Origin: Paramecium sonneborni
Lineage: Eukaryota > Ciliophora > Oligohymenophorea > Peniculida > Parameciidae
Assembly: GCA_905182985.1 (NCBI GenBank)
Contig: CAJJDN010000093.1
Coordinates: forward strand, 133,407 to 197,406
DNA: 64,000 bases
Direction of reading: 5' to 3'
Shown here: piece after piece, positions 35,227-48,090 of the stretch
Layout of the letters: every line of letters starts with the position of its first letter
Numbering within the stretch: position 1 is the stretch's first letter
The notes under the pieces: generated by a model
Told to the model about the DNA's origin: nothing
Seen by the model: only the letters and a program-made list of their open reading frames with translations
Database searches by the model: none
Program-made: the position numbers and the translations under genes

Positions 35227-35692
35227 ATGAAAGAACCACAATAAAGACAAACAAGATTTCAATCTAAAGCAGAATAATGTGGAATATGTTATTATGCAAT
35301 AGAATAATAAGTAAACTGAAATAGTTATGTTCAGGGATAATTAGATAGTTGCAATCATTCATTTTGTTTAACATGCATTCAAAAATGGTCAAATGTATTA
35401 TAATCTCTTAAATTTAGATTGAAAATACATGTCCTCTATGTAAATAGAAGTTCACATAGATTGAATAAAAATGGAAAAGAGTATTATGTATATTTAATTA
35501 GGTATTTTATAAAAGTCTTAAGATATCGAAGTAAAAATGTAAAGAGAATAAGTTAAAATTTTTGTTATATTTAGAATTTTTGTGAAAGACAAAACTTAAT
35601 CTCAAAAAGAGGATCAATTGAATGTTTTACTTGAATTATTGATTGAATTCATTTTGGCTGATAGTATTCATAAAATCTATTATCTAGTTTGA
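35227..35692 (+). CDS. RING-finger (C3HC4) protein, copy 1
   Basis: 127 residues with introns of 24, 23 and 35 nt. RING finger: CGICYYAIEQQ, CNHSFCLTCIQKWSN, TCPLCKQKF (C-x2-C, C-x-H-x2-C-x2-C, C-x2-C), so a probable E3 ubiquitin ligase. The finger starts at residue ~17 and the protein ends with a hydrophobic/charged helix (LLELLIEFILADSIHKIYYL). Paramecium has a large family of such tiny RING proteins. The same gene occurs again at 36435-36900; the second is probably the same locus represented twice. Confidence 0.82.
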
Positions 35693-35889
35693 TTGACAAT
35701 GTTAAAATCGTTTGAAATTTTGTATATTATATATAGATATTTATATCTTAATTAAAAATCATTAGGGATTTCGTCATCTGCTGTTGAATCAATTACTTTC
35801 CTACCTTCCCCATACAATATATGACTGATATCACTTTCATTTTCCATAGTCTTTTCTTCATTTTGTTACTTAAAATCAGGAAAACGATA
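35668..35889 (-). pseudogene. Duplicated 3' fragment of the small minus-strand gene
   Basis: A copy-1 duplicate of the last part of the minus-strand gene at 36876-37347, from QNEEKTMENESDISHILYGE to the stop. It is cut by the N at 35890 and has no 5' end, as expected of an assembly duplication. Confidence 0.8.
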
Positions 35890-35890
35890 N
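35890..35890. other. Single-N join between duplicated blocks
   Basis: A single undetermined base lies exactly at the boundary of two identical 1207-bp blocks, the same situation as at 26301. Confidence 0.9.
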
Positions 35891-37097
35891 TTGGGTTGAT
35901 CATTAAGGTTGTTATTATAATTCCAATTGTTAACCTGATGGATGGCTTATACCTGATGGAAAAGATGAAATACTTCATTATGATCAAAATAAGAAGTTTA
36001 TCAGATCATATAGACTTTCAGATCTAGATTGGCTTAATCGTCAAGATCATTATAGAAAAAGAAGACAATCTGCTGCCAAATAAATCCAAATATTAGAACA
36101 ATTAGGTTGGGAATTAACTAAAATTACAATTTGATCTAAAAACATATTATTTTTCATCCTATTCATTATAAACTTATTTTTATTTCTATTCACATCACAC
36201 CTTTATACTCTCTTTTGTATTCTATCCAACAAATTTACTATTATTAACAAAATTTTATTCATTCTAAATAACAGAATTTCAATCCCAATTCCTTTCTATA
36301 CTACTACAAATTAATCATTTCATACTAAAACACTATGCTATGTCAAATATATATTTCAATTTATTCTTTAAAATTTTAGTTTAAGTCTTAAAAATTTCAT
36401 TAATTTAATAATTTAATAATTAAAGCAACTAAAAATGAAAGAACCACAATAAAGACAAACAAGATTTCAATCTAAAGCAGAATAATGTGGAATATGTTAT
36501 TATGCAATAGAATAATAAGTAAACTGAAATAGTTATGTTCAGGGATAATTAGATAGTTGCAATCATTCATTTTGTTTAACATGCATTCAAAAATGGTCAA
36601 ATGTATTATAATCTCTTAAATTTAGATTGAAAATACATGTCCTCTATGTAAATAGAAGTTCACATAGATTGAATAAAAATGGAAAAGAGTATTATGTATA
36701 TTTAATTAGGTATTTTATAAAAGTCTTAAGATATCGAAGTAAAAATGTAAAGAGAATAAGTTAAAATTTTTGTTATATTTAGAATTTTTGTGAAAGACAA
36801 AACTTAATCTCAAAAAGAGGATCAATTGAATGTTTTACTTGAATTATTGATTGAATTCATTTTGGCTGATAGTATTCATAAAATCTATTATCTAGTTTGA
36901 TTGACAATGTTAAAATCGTTTGAAATTTTGTATATTATATATAGATATTTATATCTTAATTAAAAATCATTAGGGATTTCGTCATCTGCTGTTGAATCAA
37001 TTACTTTCCTACCTTCCCCATACAATATATGACTGATATCACTTTCATTTTCCATAGTCTTTTCTTCATTTTGTTACTTAAAATCAGGAAAACGATA
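35891..37097. repeat. Direct duplicate, copy 2 (1207 bp)
   Basis: The same sequence as 34683-35889. It opens with a headless fragment (35891-36134) of the small aromatic protein gene, followed by a second copy of the RING gene, and continues properly into the minus-strand gene on its right. Confidence 0.9.
36435..36900 (+). CDS. RING-finger (C3HC4) protein, copy 2
   Basis: Identical to the gene at 35227-35692 (offset 1208 bp). Its introns, RING residues and stop are all the same. If the duplicated blocks are merged, only one of the two remains. The last 25 bases overlap the end of the minus-strand gene at 36876. Confidence 0.8.
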
Positions 37098-37347
37098 AAA
37101 GAATTTCGGCTGTCTATCAATTATTTAATTTTTTATTCATATTTCTCAATTTAATTCTCCATATTCAAAATTGGAATTCTAATAGGCTTTTACATTATAT
37201 AAGATAAATTTTATACCTAATTATTTGCATATACAAATCTTTTAAACATAATAACTTTAAAGCCTTATCAGCTTTAATTCTTTAACCAAAAGTTATATAT
37301 AATAGTTTTTAAAATTTATCATATCCAAAAGATAAGAAGGCGGTCAT
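36876..37347 (-). CDS. Unknown small acidic-tailed protein
   Basis: From MTAFLSFGYDKFQKLLYITF the frame needs introns of 38 and 17 nt to give 138 residues. A shorter version starting at 37162 (MENQIEKYEQKIKQLIDSRN) needs only one. The C-terminal part QNEEKTMENESDISHILYGE, GRKVIDSTADDEIPNDF is acidic and convincingly coding. The upstream part and both introns are uncertain because their lengths are unusual for this window. No domain recognised. The 3' end overlaps the RING gene on the other strand by about 25 bp. Confidence 0.5.
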
Positions 37348-38204
37348 TTAATTTATTTATTTTTAATGGGACAAAAATGTCTGGTGTTTCAAGATAAAAA
37401 ATCATTTTGATTTTAATCAAATTCATTGTGAAAAAACTTGATCTTCATTAAAAATATTATCATCTTAATAACATATTTTTCTGTTACTATTTTAGCAAAT
37501 ATGCAATCTTCTTTACATATATATATTTGAAGTTTAATATGAAATAATTCTTAACAATACATCAGGAGCTCTGTAATATATATTTTCAAAAGATTAAAAT
37601 TTTTACATTTTATAATTGTCAATAATAAGGCTCAATTATCCAAAATCAAGATCTCAATGCAAAAAATTAATATAAAAATAATTTAAAAAGATCTTAATTC
37701 AATATAGTTTTAAATCAGTATAATAAAAAATTCTGTTATATAAAAACTATGTATAGAATAATTTTAAGAATTTAAAGGATTTTTGAAGTTTTTTCTTGAT
37801 CTATGAAAGTAGAAGGCGATTAAATTAATGTTCTTGAAATAGATTATAAATTTTACAAGTACTGGAATTAGTAGAAGAATTATATAAAATAATTACTTAG
37901 ATTTTAAATCATATTAATAAAGATTAAAAAATAATAATTATTATTTATTATTTGAATTTATTCTAAAAAAAATATCTTTAAGATGATGAATAACATTTGT
38001 TATTAATTATCTAATAGATTAAAATTCTGGAATTAAAGATGAAGCTAATTTACATGTTAATAAATATATATTTAAAAACTAAGATTTTTTAGAAAAATAG
38101 AAAGAAATTTATTTGATAAAAATATTGTAACTACAAATAGTTTTTAATGATATTTTAGAAATGAATATAAACAACATAAAGTTTACAGAAAAAACTATAA
38201 AAAA
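37348..38204. other. Spacer with unassigned ORFs
   Basis: About 860 bp between two minus-strand genes. On the plus strand a ~140-codon frame starts MSGVSRQKIILILIK at 37379. Beyond 37850 a second frame reads ILQVLELVEELYKIITQILN, HLLLIIQQIKILELKMKLIY, faintly like a cyclin box. No start, splice pattern or complete domain could be assembled, so this may be relic or chance sequence. Confidence 0.35.
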
Positions 38205-40479
<2,275 letters not shown>

Positions 40480-40702
40480 TTGAAAAATATATTTTAAATA
40501 AATTATTTATGTTAGGCGCATTTATTTGGCGGAATTAAATATTTATTCAAAATTATTTTTTTATTTTTATATGCAACTAAATACAAAGATTATATAAATT
40601 AACAAAATCTAATCAATCCATATTTGACTCAATTTTAAACTCCAATCGACTTTAATTACTTTTATTACATTATTCAAATTTGCATATAAAATTTATTTTT
40701 CC

Positions 40703-41101
40703 ATGGATGAATTTAAATCGTATTCACTACGTCCACAAACATCTCATATATTCAATAAATTGAAACTCTTAAGACATAAGTTAGTCAAACAACCCTAAAA
40801 ACAACTTAAATCTACTAGGTCAAACTACGTACCCGCTGACATTAACAATATGAAATACGTGATATCACCCAGATAAATCTTCGAAAAATTCTCAAAATCT
40901 GTAGTATCCATTAAAGGCAAGACTATTTCATAAAATCGAATATAATATGATCAATCCTTTTTGGATAGATTACTACCAAAAGAGACTATTAGAAATATGA
41001 ATAAAGAATCAAGAAAAAATAATACTTTTTCTCCATTGTTTCAACAACCTTAAGGAAGAATCAAAACAGATTGGATAAACTCAAAATATAGATTATTTTG
41101 A
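40703..41101 (+). CDS. Unknown basic protein, 132 aa
   Basis: An intronless frame of 133 codons: MDEFKSYSLRPQTSHIFNKL, KLLRHKLVKQPQKQLKSTRS, NYVPADINNMKYVISPRQIF, ending GRIKTDWINSKYRLF. It is very basic and Ser/Gln-rich, without TM or signal and probably largely disordered. I do not recognise it. It is divergent from MCM5 (223 bp between start codons) and likely shares a promoter region with it. Confidence 0.7.
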
Positions 41102-41468
41102 ATTCCATTAGACTGATAAATAAAAATTATATAATATAATTATACAGAAAATAAAATTTTATAGATTTTATTTATATAAAATATATAATAATTATTTTTT
41201 AGTAATTCCAAACATTGTTCATGTTATAAGCGATCTTTTGATAGCAAAAAGTTTATAAGAAAAATATAAAATTAATTGTATAGTTCTTATTTCTAAAGAA
41301 ATCTATTATAAATCTAAAATACACACTTTTTTGAATTAAAAGAGAATTTTTAAATAATTTTAGAATGCCTTAAAAATATAAATATCATGAATTGTGATTA
41401 ATTAATATAGTTCTCAAATTTAGAATGTAAGAAAATAATTTTAATAAAAATAATTTTATAATTAATTT
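41102..41468. other. Intergenic spacer
   Basis: About 370 bp of AT-rich DNA before the ArfGAP gene. No gene was seen. Confidence 0.55.
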
Positions 41469-43236
41469 ATGAGTCACTAAGGAGTACTGTCAACTAAGTA
41501 ATAAGAAGCAGCATTTTAGAAAATTCTTAAAAAGCAATGCAACTCAATTTGTGCAGATTGCTCATCAAAATCTCCAACATGGGCATCTCTAGATTTTGGT
41601 GTTTTTGTATGTTATAATTGCTCAGGTAAAATAATAAATAAATTTATTTAGGATAACATAGAGCATTAGGATAAAATATAACTAGAGTGAGATCAACAAA
41701 ATTAGATTGTTGGACTTAAGAAAATGTTGATATGATGGATGCTTTAGGAAATGATTAAAATGAGTAAAATTTATAATGAATAATTATAGGTATTGGGAAG
41801 GGAGATTGCAAAAAAATAATAAAATACAACCTTCTGCTACTCCAGAAGAAATTAAACTTTTTGTTTAAGAAAAGTATATTAAGAGAACTTGGGTTAAATA
41901 GGGTCAGGCTGACCCAAAAACTAGATATACATAATGTCTTATGAGTGGTGTACCTTTTAGAGTTTCAAAAACTAATACATTTTTTAGTGAAAATGGAACT
42001 TAAGGCTAACAGATGAAAGATGATATGAAACAATTTCATTCTACCTAACAATAAGGAATATAAAGAAATAATAGATAATTTAGTATAGATACCAAATAAA
42101 TACAGAAAGAAGCTAATCTAATCTCACCAGATTAAGGTAAAGAATTTGATTGGAATTCCTTTAATCATTTTTCTACTTTTTCTGGTATCCCTCAAAATCA
42201 TTCATATCAAACTAATTAATTAGAAATACCTCCTAAAACAAAATAATAAAATGAAGATCAATCACCAAGTTTCAAACCAAAAAACAATAAATTAAATGAG
42301 TTCGATTTACTAACTTATTCAATATAATCAGATAATTCATAATTTTTATCACATAATCCAAATCATTCAGCAACTCTATAATAAGCAAATTATTCATAAT
42401 TTAATACTTACAATCCAACTACTTAATAACCATAGATATAAGTTTAGAAATAGACTTAAATTTAATCATAGTAACAAATAAATTAATAAATAAATTAGTA
42501 ATAACAACAATTTTAATTATTAAATTTTGATAATAATGTATTTGGATTTAATTCTTAATAATAGCCTTGGGGAGCATAATCATATCAATAACCTTAATAA
42601 CAATAACCTTAATAATATAATTAAGTAAATAGTAAACCTCCATTACCTGGAAAATCAAATGCTTAAGTGGGTTATCAAAATACAAATTATAAATAACCTC
42701 AAATATAGCAATAATAAGTGAATAATTTAATTAATTATCAAACTACAAATTAAATATAATAGCAACCTTAAGTATAGTAATAATTGCCTAATTAATAATA
42801 ATAATAATAAAATTAGTATTATAATCAAGTTTAATCTAATAATACATAAACTTTTGGATTTGATAATAAAATAAATAATATTTAAAATAATAATTAGTCG
42901 ATATATTAAGGATTTAATAATATTTAATTTCCAATAGATTAAGGAGATAATAGCAATTTTAATAATAATAATAAAAATAACTATAATAACAACAATAACT
43001 ATAATAATAATAATAGCAATAACTAGAATAATAACTATAATAATAATAATAATAGCAATAACTAGAATAATAATAATAATAACTAATAGTATCATTAATT
43101 TAATACAACTAACTAATTTTCAAATTAGAAATACTAAAATAATCCATTTGCAAAAGATGAGTAAGATATAAGGAACCTTTATAATACTTAATAGCCGAGC
43201 AAGTATGATTAGCTGAGAAACAATCCTTATGTTTGA
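41469..43236 (+). CDS. ArfGAP with long Q/N-rich tail
   Basis: 571 residues with two 26-nt introns. The ArfGAP zinc finger is complete: CNSICADCSSKSPTWASLDF, GVFVCYNCSGQHRALGQNIT and RVRSTKLDCWTQENVDMMDA (C-x2-C-x16-C-x2-C, arginine finger in HRALG, then VRSxxLDxW). EYWEGRL and EEIKLFVQEKYIKRTWV close the domain near residue 130. It would stimulate GTP hydrolysis on Arf GTPases in vesicle traffic. The remaining ~430 residues are low-complexity Gln/Asn/Ser/Pro with NPF at the very end (YQNNPFAKDEQ), a possible EH-domain ligand. The gene stop is 11 bp before the next start. Confidence 0.93.
42950..43090 (+). repeat. AAT-type triplet repeat encoding poly-Asn
   Basis: About 140 bp of AAT/AAC repeats within the ArfGAP tail, coding Asn runs broken by Lys, Tyr, Ser and Gln. 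It is a low-complexity coding microsatellite that probably varies in length. Confidence 0.8.
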
Positions 43237-43247
43237 TTAATATAATT

Positions 43248-44465
43248 ATGTTCTGCTTGATTTTAATAGTTTCATGTTATGCTCGATTAATTTTATAAGA
43301 CCTCGAAGATATGAAATATTAGCCAGAAGAATCTTAACTTCCAAAGCAATATTGTAAAAATCATGACTCAAAAACAAAATATGGTTATTTGCATGTTCCT
43401 AATGGTGCAATAAGTTTTATTTATTACTAAGGAGAAGGTTAATAAAATATCGTTTATATAAATGGTGGTCCAGGATTATCTAGTCAAGTATCAAATTACT
43501 TGGAGATAGGACCTCATTCTGGATAATGGAATAATTTTAGTAATCTACTATTTATGGATTTACCAGCAGGAACAGGTTATGGGAGAACAAATACAACAAA
43601 AAATTTAACATATGAAGAAGTGGCAATAGATTATGAAATAGCAATGAATGAATTCAACAATTTATGCAAAGTGAATTATAAAGATGTAATTCTATTTTCA
43701 ACTGATTTTGGTGCTAGATTTGCATTAGCAATAGCAAATAGAAGCAAGAGTATAAAATGTGTAGGTTTGTTAGATCCTTTTTTAGATACATTAAAAATAG
43801 TAGCAGAAATTCCTAATTATGCATTTCATTTAGGTGTAATTGATTATTAAGAGCTAATATATTTTGAGAAAGCAGTAATAAAGTTGAGTGATGATATAAT
43901 TAATGGGGATTATTAACATGAGAATGCTAAATTCTTTAAATTACTTTATTATTTAAGTGGGAATATTTCACTTTATAATGTATTAGAATAAAAACTATAT
44001 TCAGAGGATGAAGATAAATTAGAATATGCATTGAATAATCCAGATTCACTTTATTATATTCCATTCGAAACAGAATTTGTGGCTCGTTCATAAACTGTGT
44101 TTGATTAATTTAAATATAATTATTTTGAGCCATTTGATAACAATATGTAAATAATTAGATAAATATTTAGTATACAACATTTACTTAATCATAAAAACAT
44201 TCTGATTTATCAATCTTAATTTGATATGCTTATTCCTCCTTCAGGAACTATGTAATGGTTGATATCAATCAATTATGAATTAGATGATTTCTTTTATTAG
44301 AGTCAGTTGACTAAATAAATGAAGGATGATTAACTTATTGGTTTATGGAAAAGGGGAGGTTACTTAGAATATTTAATTGTATTAAATACAGGATAAGTAA
44401 TGCATAGAGATAATCATAATACTTCAATGAGTTTAATTTAATATTATTTGGAAAGTATTATTTGA
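43248..44465 (+). CDS. Serine-carboxypeptidase-like (S10) protein, active-site residues replaced
   Basis: An intronless 405-residue protein with a signal peptide (MFCLILIVSCYARLILQ). S10 landmarks are in order: IVYINGGPGLSSQVSNYL (oxyanion NGGPG), LLFMDLPAGTGYGRTNTT, then VILFSTDFGARFALAIANRS at the place of GESYAG, ILIYQSQFDMLIPPSGTMQW (catalytic Asp region) and LIVLNTGQVMHRDNHNTSM at the place of the AGHMVP motif. The nucleophilic Ser aligns with Asp and the catalytic His with Gln, so the peptidase is probably inactive. It may act as a secreted or lysosomal pseudo-enzyme or binding protein. The normal catalytic Asp seems kept. Confidence 0.85.
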
Positions 44466-44484
44466 TTAATATTATTTAATTAAA

Positions 44485-44829
44485 ATGGGATCATCTTGTT
44501 GTGCTTAACAAGTGGCCGAAGAATAGGATAATGAATTAGAAAATAAATACAAGTACGATCCTAACAAATAACCAACTAAGGGAGCATTTAAGAAATAAAA
44601 TGAAGATAAAAAAATGGTCAAGTTTCCAACCAGAGTACGATAAGAAGATGATGATAAACATAAGGGTGAAGAAGATAGTCCTGTAGGAAATCCTTTAATT
44701 GAAGAAAATGTTATTGCCCCAGATGCTAAATCTCATAAATCTTAACACACATAGAAATCTCATTAAACTAATAAAAGAGGATTATTTAGCAAGTAGGTAA
44801 GTTAATTTGTAAAATGCGAAGATGAATGA
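44485..44829 (+). CDS. Small acidic/basic protein with dual-acylation start
   Basis: An intronless 114-residue frame. It starts MGSSCCAQQVAEEQDNELEN; Gly2 plus Cys5/Cys6 is a classical N-myristoylation and palmitoylation signal that would anchor it to membranes. The rest is charged and disordered (KQNEDKKMVKFPTRVRQEDD, DKHKGEEDSPVGNPLIEENV) with a His/Lys/Ser-rich end. No domain is recognised. It begins only 19 bp after the S10-like gene. Confidence 0.75.
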
Positions 44830-45769
44830 TTATTTAATTAATTTTATGTATTCCAATAATCTTTTAACTCCTTTAATTATTCAACAACTTTATCTCTTTT
44901 CTAACTATTCTAAATTTACATCTAAAACATCTATTAATAATTATTTATAACACTTTTTTGTTCCTATCTTAATTTTTAGTTCTTTAGGTTTTATATTACT
45001 TAAAATTTTACAATTCTATTTTTTCTATTAATTAACTGAAAATAAATAGCCATTACATAGAAAACTTTTATTTATTTAAGAGAGAAAATAATTAAATTGA
45101 TCCATTCATCTATTAATTAAGATAATTAATATAATATCAACCATCTTTTCTAAAAATAATTTTCTATTTTAGTTAACTTTTATATTGTTATATCATTATG
45201 AAAAATTTATAAAATTCCTCTAATATTAAGATTAATTAATAAATAGAATGGATTAAATAATTTTAAGTATACTTTTAATAATATGTAGCTGTTTGTCGAT
45301 TTTACCAAGATTTAAGGATATGATTATTATCTGATTTATGATATCAAATATTTTATGATTCAGTCATTCAACTGATTCTAGGTATGTTATTTTTCATTCA
45401 ATATTACAAGTATGACAAAATAAAAATTAAATGTCCTTTAAATAATTTATAATTTTATGATAAAGATATATTATAAAATAAAATTAATTTACAAAGCCTT
45501 AAAGTAAATAATAAAATAAAAAAATCAACGTAGTAAATGTTATTTTTTAATAGTACAAAATATAATAGATATATTATAATGAATAAATATCAGAGTTAAT
45601 AATTTAGATCTCTCTAAATTAATTAGCTTTGATTAGAATAAAATATTGAAGTATTTCTTTTTTATTGGAATATTGATACTTTGCTTTTAGATTATAAGGA
45701 ATTCAAAATATATAAACAAAGCTAATTTGATTTGATAAAGATAAGAAATATATGATAATCTATTTATTT
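44830..45769. other. Spacer with possible small unassigned exon
   Basis: About 940 bp between convergent genes. On plus, 45198 onward reads MKNLQNSSNIKINQQIEWIK and, after a possible 22-nt intron, LFVDFTKIQGYDYYLIYDIK. It then meets a TGA I cannot remove. Further frames (NLQFYDKDILQNKINLQSLK, EVFLFYWNIDTLLLDYKEFK) have coding-like character. This could be a small or decaying gene. No domain recognised. Confidence 0.35.
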
Positions 45770-46523
45770 TCATTAATTATATTTTTTAATTAGTAGATTT
45801 TAGACTTCCTCATATGCAATTGGATCTCCACTCATAAGTTTTTTGTGAAGTAACTTAATATTTTTGTATGACTATAAAATTTACAATGTTTTATCATCAG
45901 TCAAATTCAAAAGTTGTTTAATTTCATCATCTAAATAGAAAGTCATTCATACATAAAGAGATATTCTTTTGATCCCAAACTTAAAACTATTTTAATTTCA
46001 TTCTCATCATATTGAAATTGAATTTGTTTTTCACTAGGTCAGTCTAATGTCCATTTCCTATATGAATGAATCCATCATTTTTCCTGAAATAGAACTTATA
46101 AGGTTGATTAATCTAATCTGTATTTACGTGCACATTACGAGTGGAAATATGTCTTTTAACATGCTTACTCTATTTTATAATTTTGAAATGTTTATCTATC
46201 TATTTACTATTTAATTCTGATTCATTTTCATCATGAATGGTAGTAGGAGTGGATTATGGAAGCTCTTTAATTAATTTTAGATTCAGCTTTATTCTTGTAC
46301 CACTAACTGACACAAATTAAGAACAACTATTTATTTATTCTTATTCATTTGATTAAATAGGTTTTGTTACAGTCTATTGTGCTTACAAGTGTTAAAAGTA
46401 TGGGAACTAGTAATACATGAAGGGAAAAAAGATTTATTGGGAATTCATTAACTGAGGAATATACAATGGAAATGCAAGTTGTTAAGCATTAAAGTTGACT
46501 GGTACTAGGTCATTGTTATTCAT
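45770..46523 (-). CDS. Unknown protein, 243 aa
   Basis: 244 codons after removing one 22-nt intron near 45940. Starts MNNNDLVPVNFNAQQLAFPL, with a hydrophobic/aromatic stretch FFPFMYYQFPYF near residue 40. Later SKHVKRHISTRNVHVNTDQI, KFYFRKNDGFIHIGNGHQTD and a helical C-terminus (YDEIKQLLNLTDDKTLQILQ, KLLHKKLMSGDPIAYEEVQN) are seen. I do not recognise the family. No signal peptide or TM segment is clear. The gene follows 49 bp behind the next small gene on the same strand. Confidence 0.68.
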
Positions 46524-46572
46524 AAAAAAATTATTTAACTTGAAAAATACAACACAAGTTCAATCAATATAC

Positions 46573-46887
46573 TCAATCAATAATTTTTTAGAAATTATTA
46601 AAACTTGCTTTTTAATGGAATGATTGGGAACAATCATTTAAACATAATCTATCGAAGCTCTCTTAGATTTTATGAAAATCTTTTAACTCTTTATTCTTTA
46701 TTGTCAACTTTTTAGTCATCCTTTTACGGATTGATTTTTTTTTTGGTAATAAATGTTAAAGAAAAGGTTCAATACATAATTAACTTAATTTCCTTTGAAT
46801 TTAAGACTCATTATGCTCATTATCAAGTGACTATTATTCAATTTCGAAAATGAGCTCTTATAAAAATTCTCCTCTGTTAGATTACAT
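46573..46887 (-). CDS. Unknown small basic protein, 104 aa
   Basis: An intronless 105-codon frame from MQSNRGEFLQELIFEIEQQS to FNNFQKIID. The N-terminal half is helical; the middle is basic (HLLPKKKSIRKRMTKKLTIK). Near the end is RLCLNDCSQSFHQ, with a C-x3-C spacing seen also in small Tim-like proteins, but the second twin C-x3-C is missing. Possibly nuclear because of the basic cluster. No firm assignment. Confidence 0.6.
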
Positions 46888-46993
46888 AATAATCTATATA
46901 TTCAAAAACTTTGGGAAGAATATGAGGAATGTTTAAAATTCATTCAAATATTTGACTTATATTATTTTAATGTACATATTGATAACACTTATA

Positions 46994-47997
46994 TCAATAA
47001 GAAGCAACTTATTATCCAAAATAAACCTTTTATTGAAGTTTTGCATTCCACTCAATTGATGTACTTTCAAATATCATTACAACAGTAGATCCTAATAATT
47101 AAATGAAGATGATAAGTACCCATTTCAAATCTACCAATTTCTTATCCTTTTTTAATATGTACACCTTTATCACATGATGAATAAGGAGAATTAACTGATA
47201 GTTTTGAATAATTGCGATAGCCATTTTTGTGATATGTATTTGTATTAGTAATCAAATCTGAGTCAAAATTAACTTTCATTGATCCAACATTAGTGGCACC
47301 TATGAATATTATATACATTAATCCTTATTCCCATTCTCCTTCAAGAACTACTCTTTCATTACCTTCATATAATCCCTATTTTTTAATATAATTTAACTCT
47401 ATACTTGTTTTAGACTGCTTTCTTTTACAGGTGCTAATTTCCCTGGAATATGCAATCTGGTTCTTGCAATAAAATCAACAGGACAATGATATCGATGATA
47501 ATCACCAGGTGCAAGATAAAAAATACAAGACCAAAGATTAGAGGATTCTTATCTTTTTTTAAATTCCATTTCATATCCCTTAATTCCTGTTAAAAATTAT
47601 CCAATTTGATATGTCACTCTTTTTACAAGTAAACATTCATTCTTAGTTATTTTACTAATGGATAATATCTTTGAGTCAGCAGGACTAATTATTCCACACT
47701 CTATTTTTCTTGGCTTAATTTATCTAGTGAAGAATTTATTAAATGTTTCATAATTTTATAATGGATGGATCATGTCTTATCGTCTTACTTTATAGATTTC
47801 ACTAAATATTGTGAAAATTGGTATTCTTGTATAAACACAGAATTTCACCTCAAAATTTTAGGAATGTAAAGATTCATCACATATCCAGTGGTTTATGATA
47901 CATATCTAGTGACAGGTAATTCAAAAAGTTTCTTTATTATTATCGACAAAACTAGAAGTTTTAGATAATAGATCTAACATAAGAAACTTGATTACAT
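46994..47997 (-). CDS. PSD: Phosphatidylserine decarboxylase
   Basis: 307 residues with introns of 23, 29 and 28 nt. An N-terminal hydrophobic segment (YYLKLLVLSIIIKKLFELPV) is followed by the PSD core: NYETFNKFFTRQIKP, ECGIISPADSKILSISKITK, IFYLAPGDYHRYHCPVDFIA (His of the catalytic triad), EWEQGLMYIIFIGATNVGSM, KVNFDSDL, and KKGQEIGRFEMGSTVVMIFE. The GST is the self-cleavage site that makes the pyruvoyl group. The enzyme makes phosphatidylethanolamine from phosphatidylserine. The 28-nt intron falls inside the Gly codon just before the processing Ser. Length and motifs are complete for a type I enzyme of mitochondria or endomembranes. Confidence 0.92.
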
Positions 47998-48090
47998 TCT
48001 AAAATTATGTGGTTAGCATGTCAACTACATAATTAAGACCATATAGAACTAAGACCAAGAGTGAAATATTCTTAAATTGGGTTTATTTCA

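Larger units (their letters stand above)
34683..35889. repeat. Direct duplicate, copy 1 (1207 bp), likely assembly artefact
   Basis: This 1207-bp block is repeated at 35891-37097, with one N between the copies (35890). It begins inside the small aromatic protein gene and ends inside the small minus-strand gene whose start lies near 37347. Only copy 1 joins correctly to the left and only copy 2 to the right, the pattern of an unmerged contig overlap. Confidence 0.9.

Noticed and set aside
42727..43095. An Ile/Leu/Val-rich minus-strand frame
   Set aside because: It is the complement of the Asn/Gln tail of the ArfGAP gene, so a shadow of a low-complexity coding repeat.
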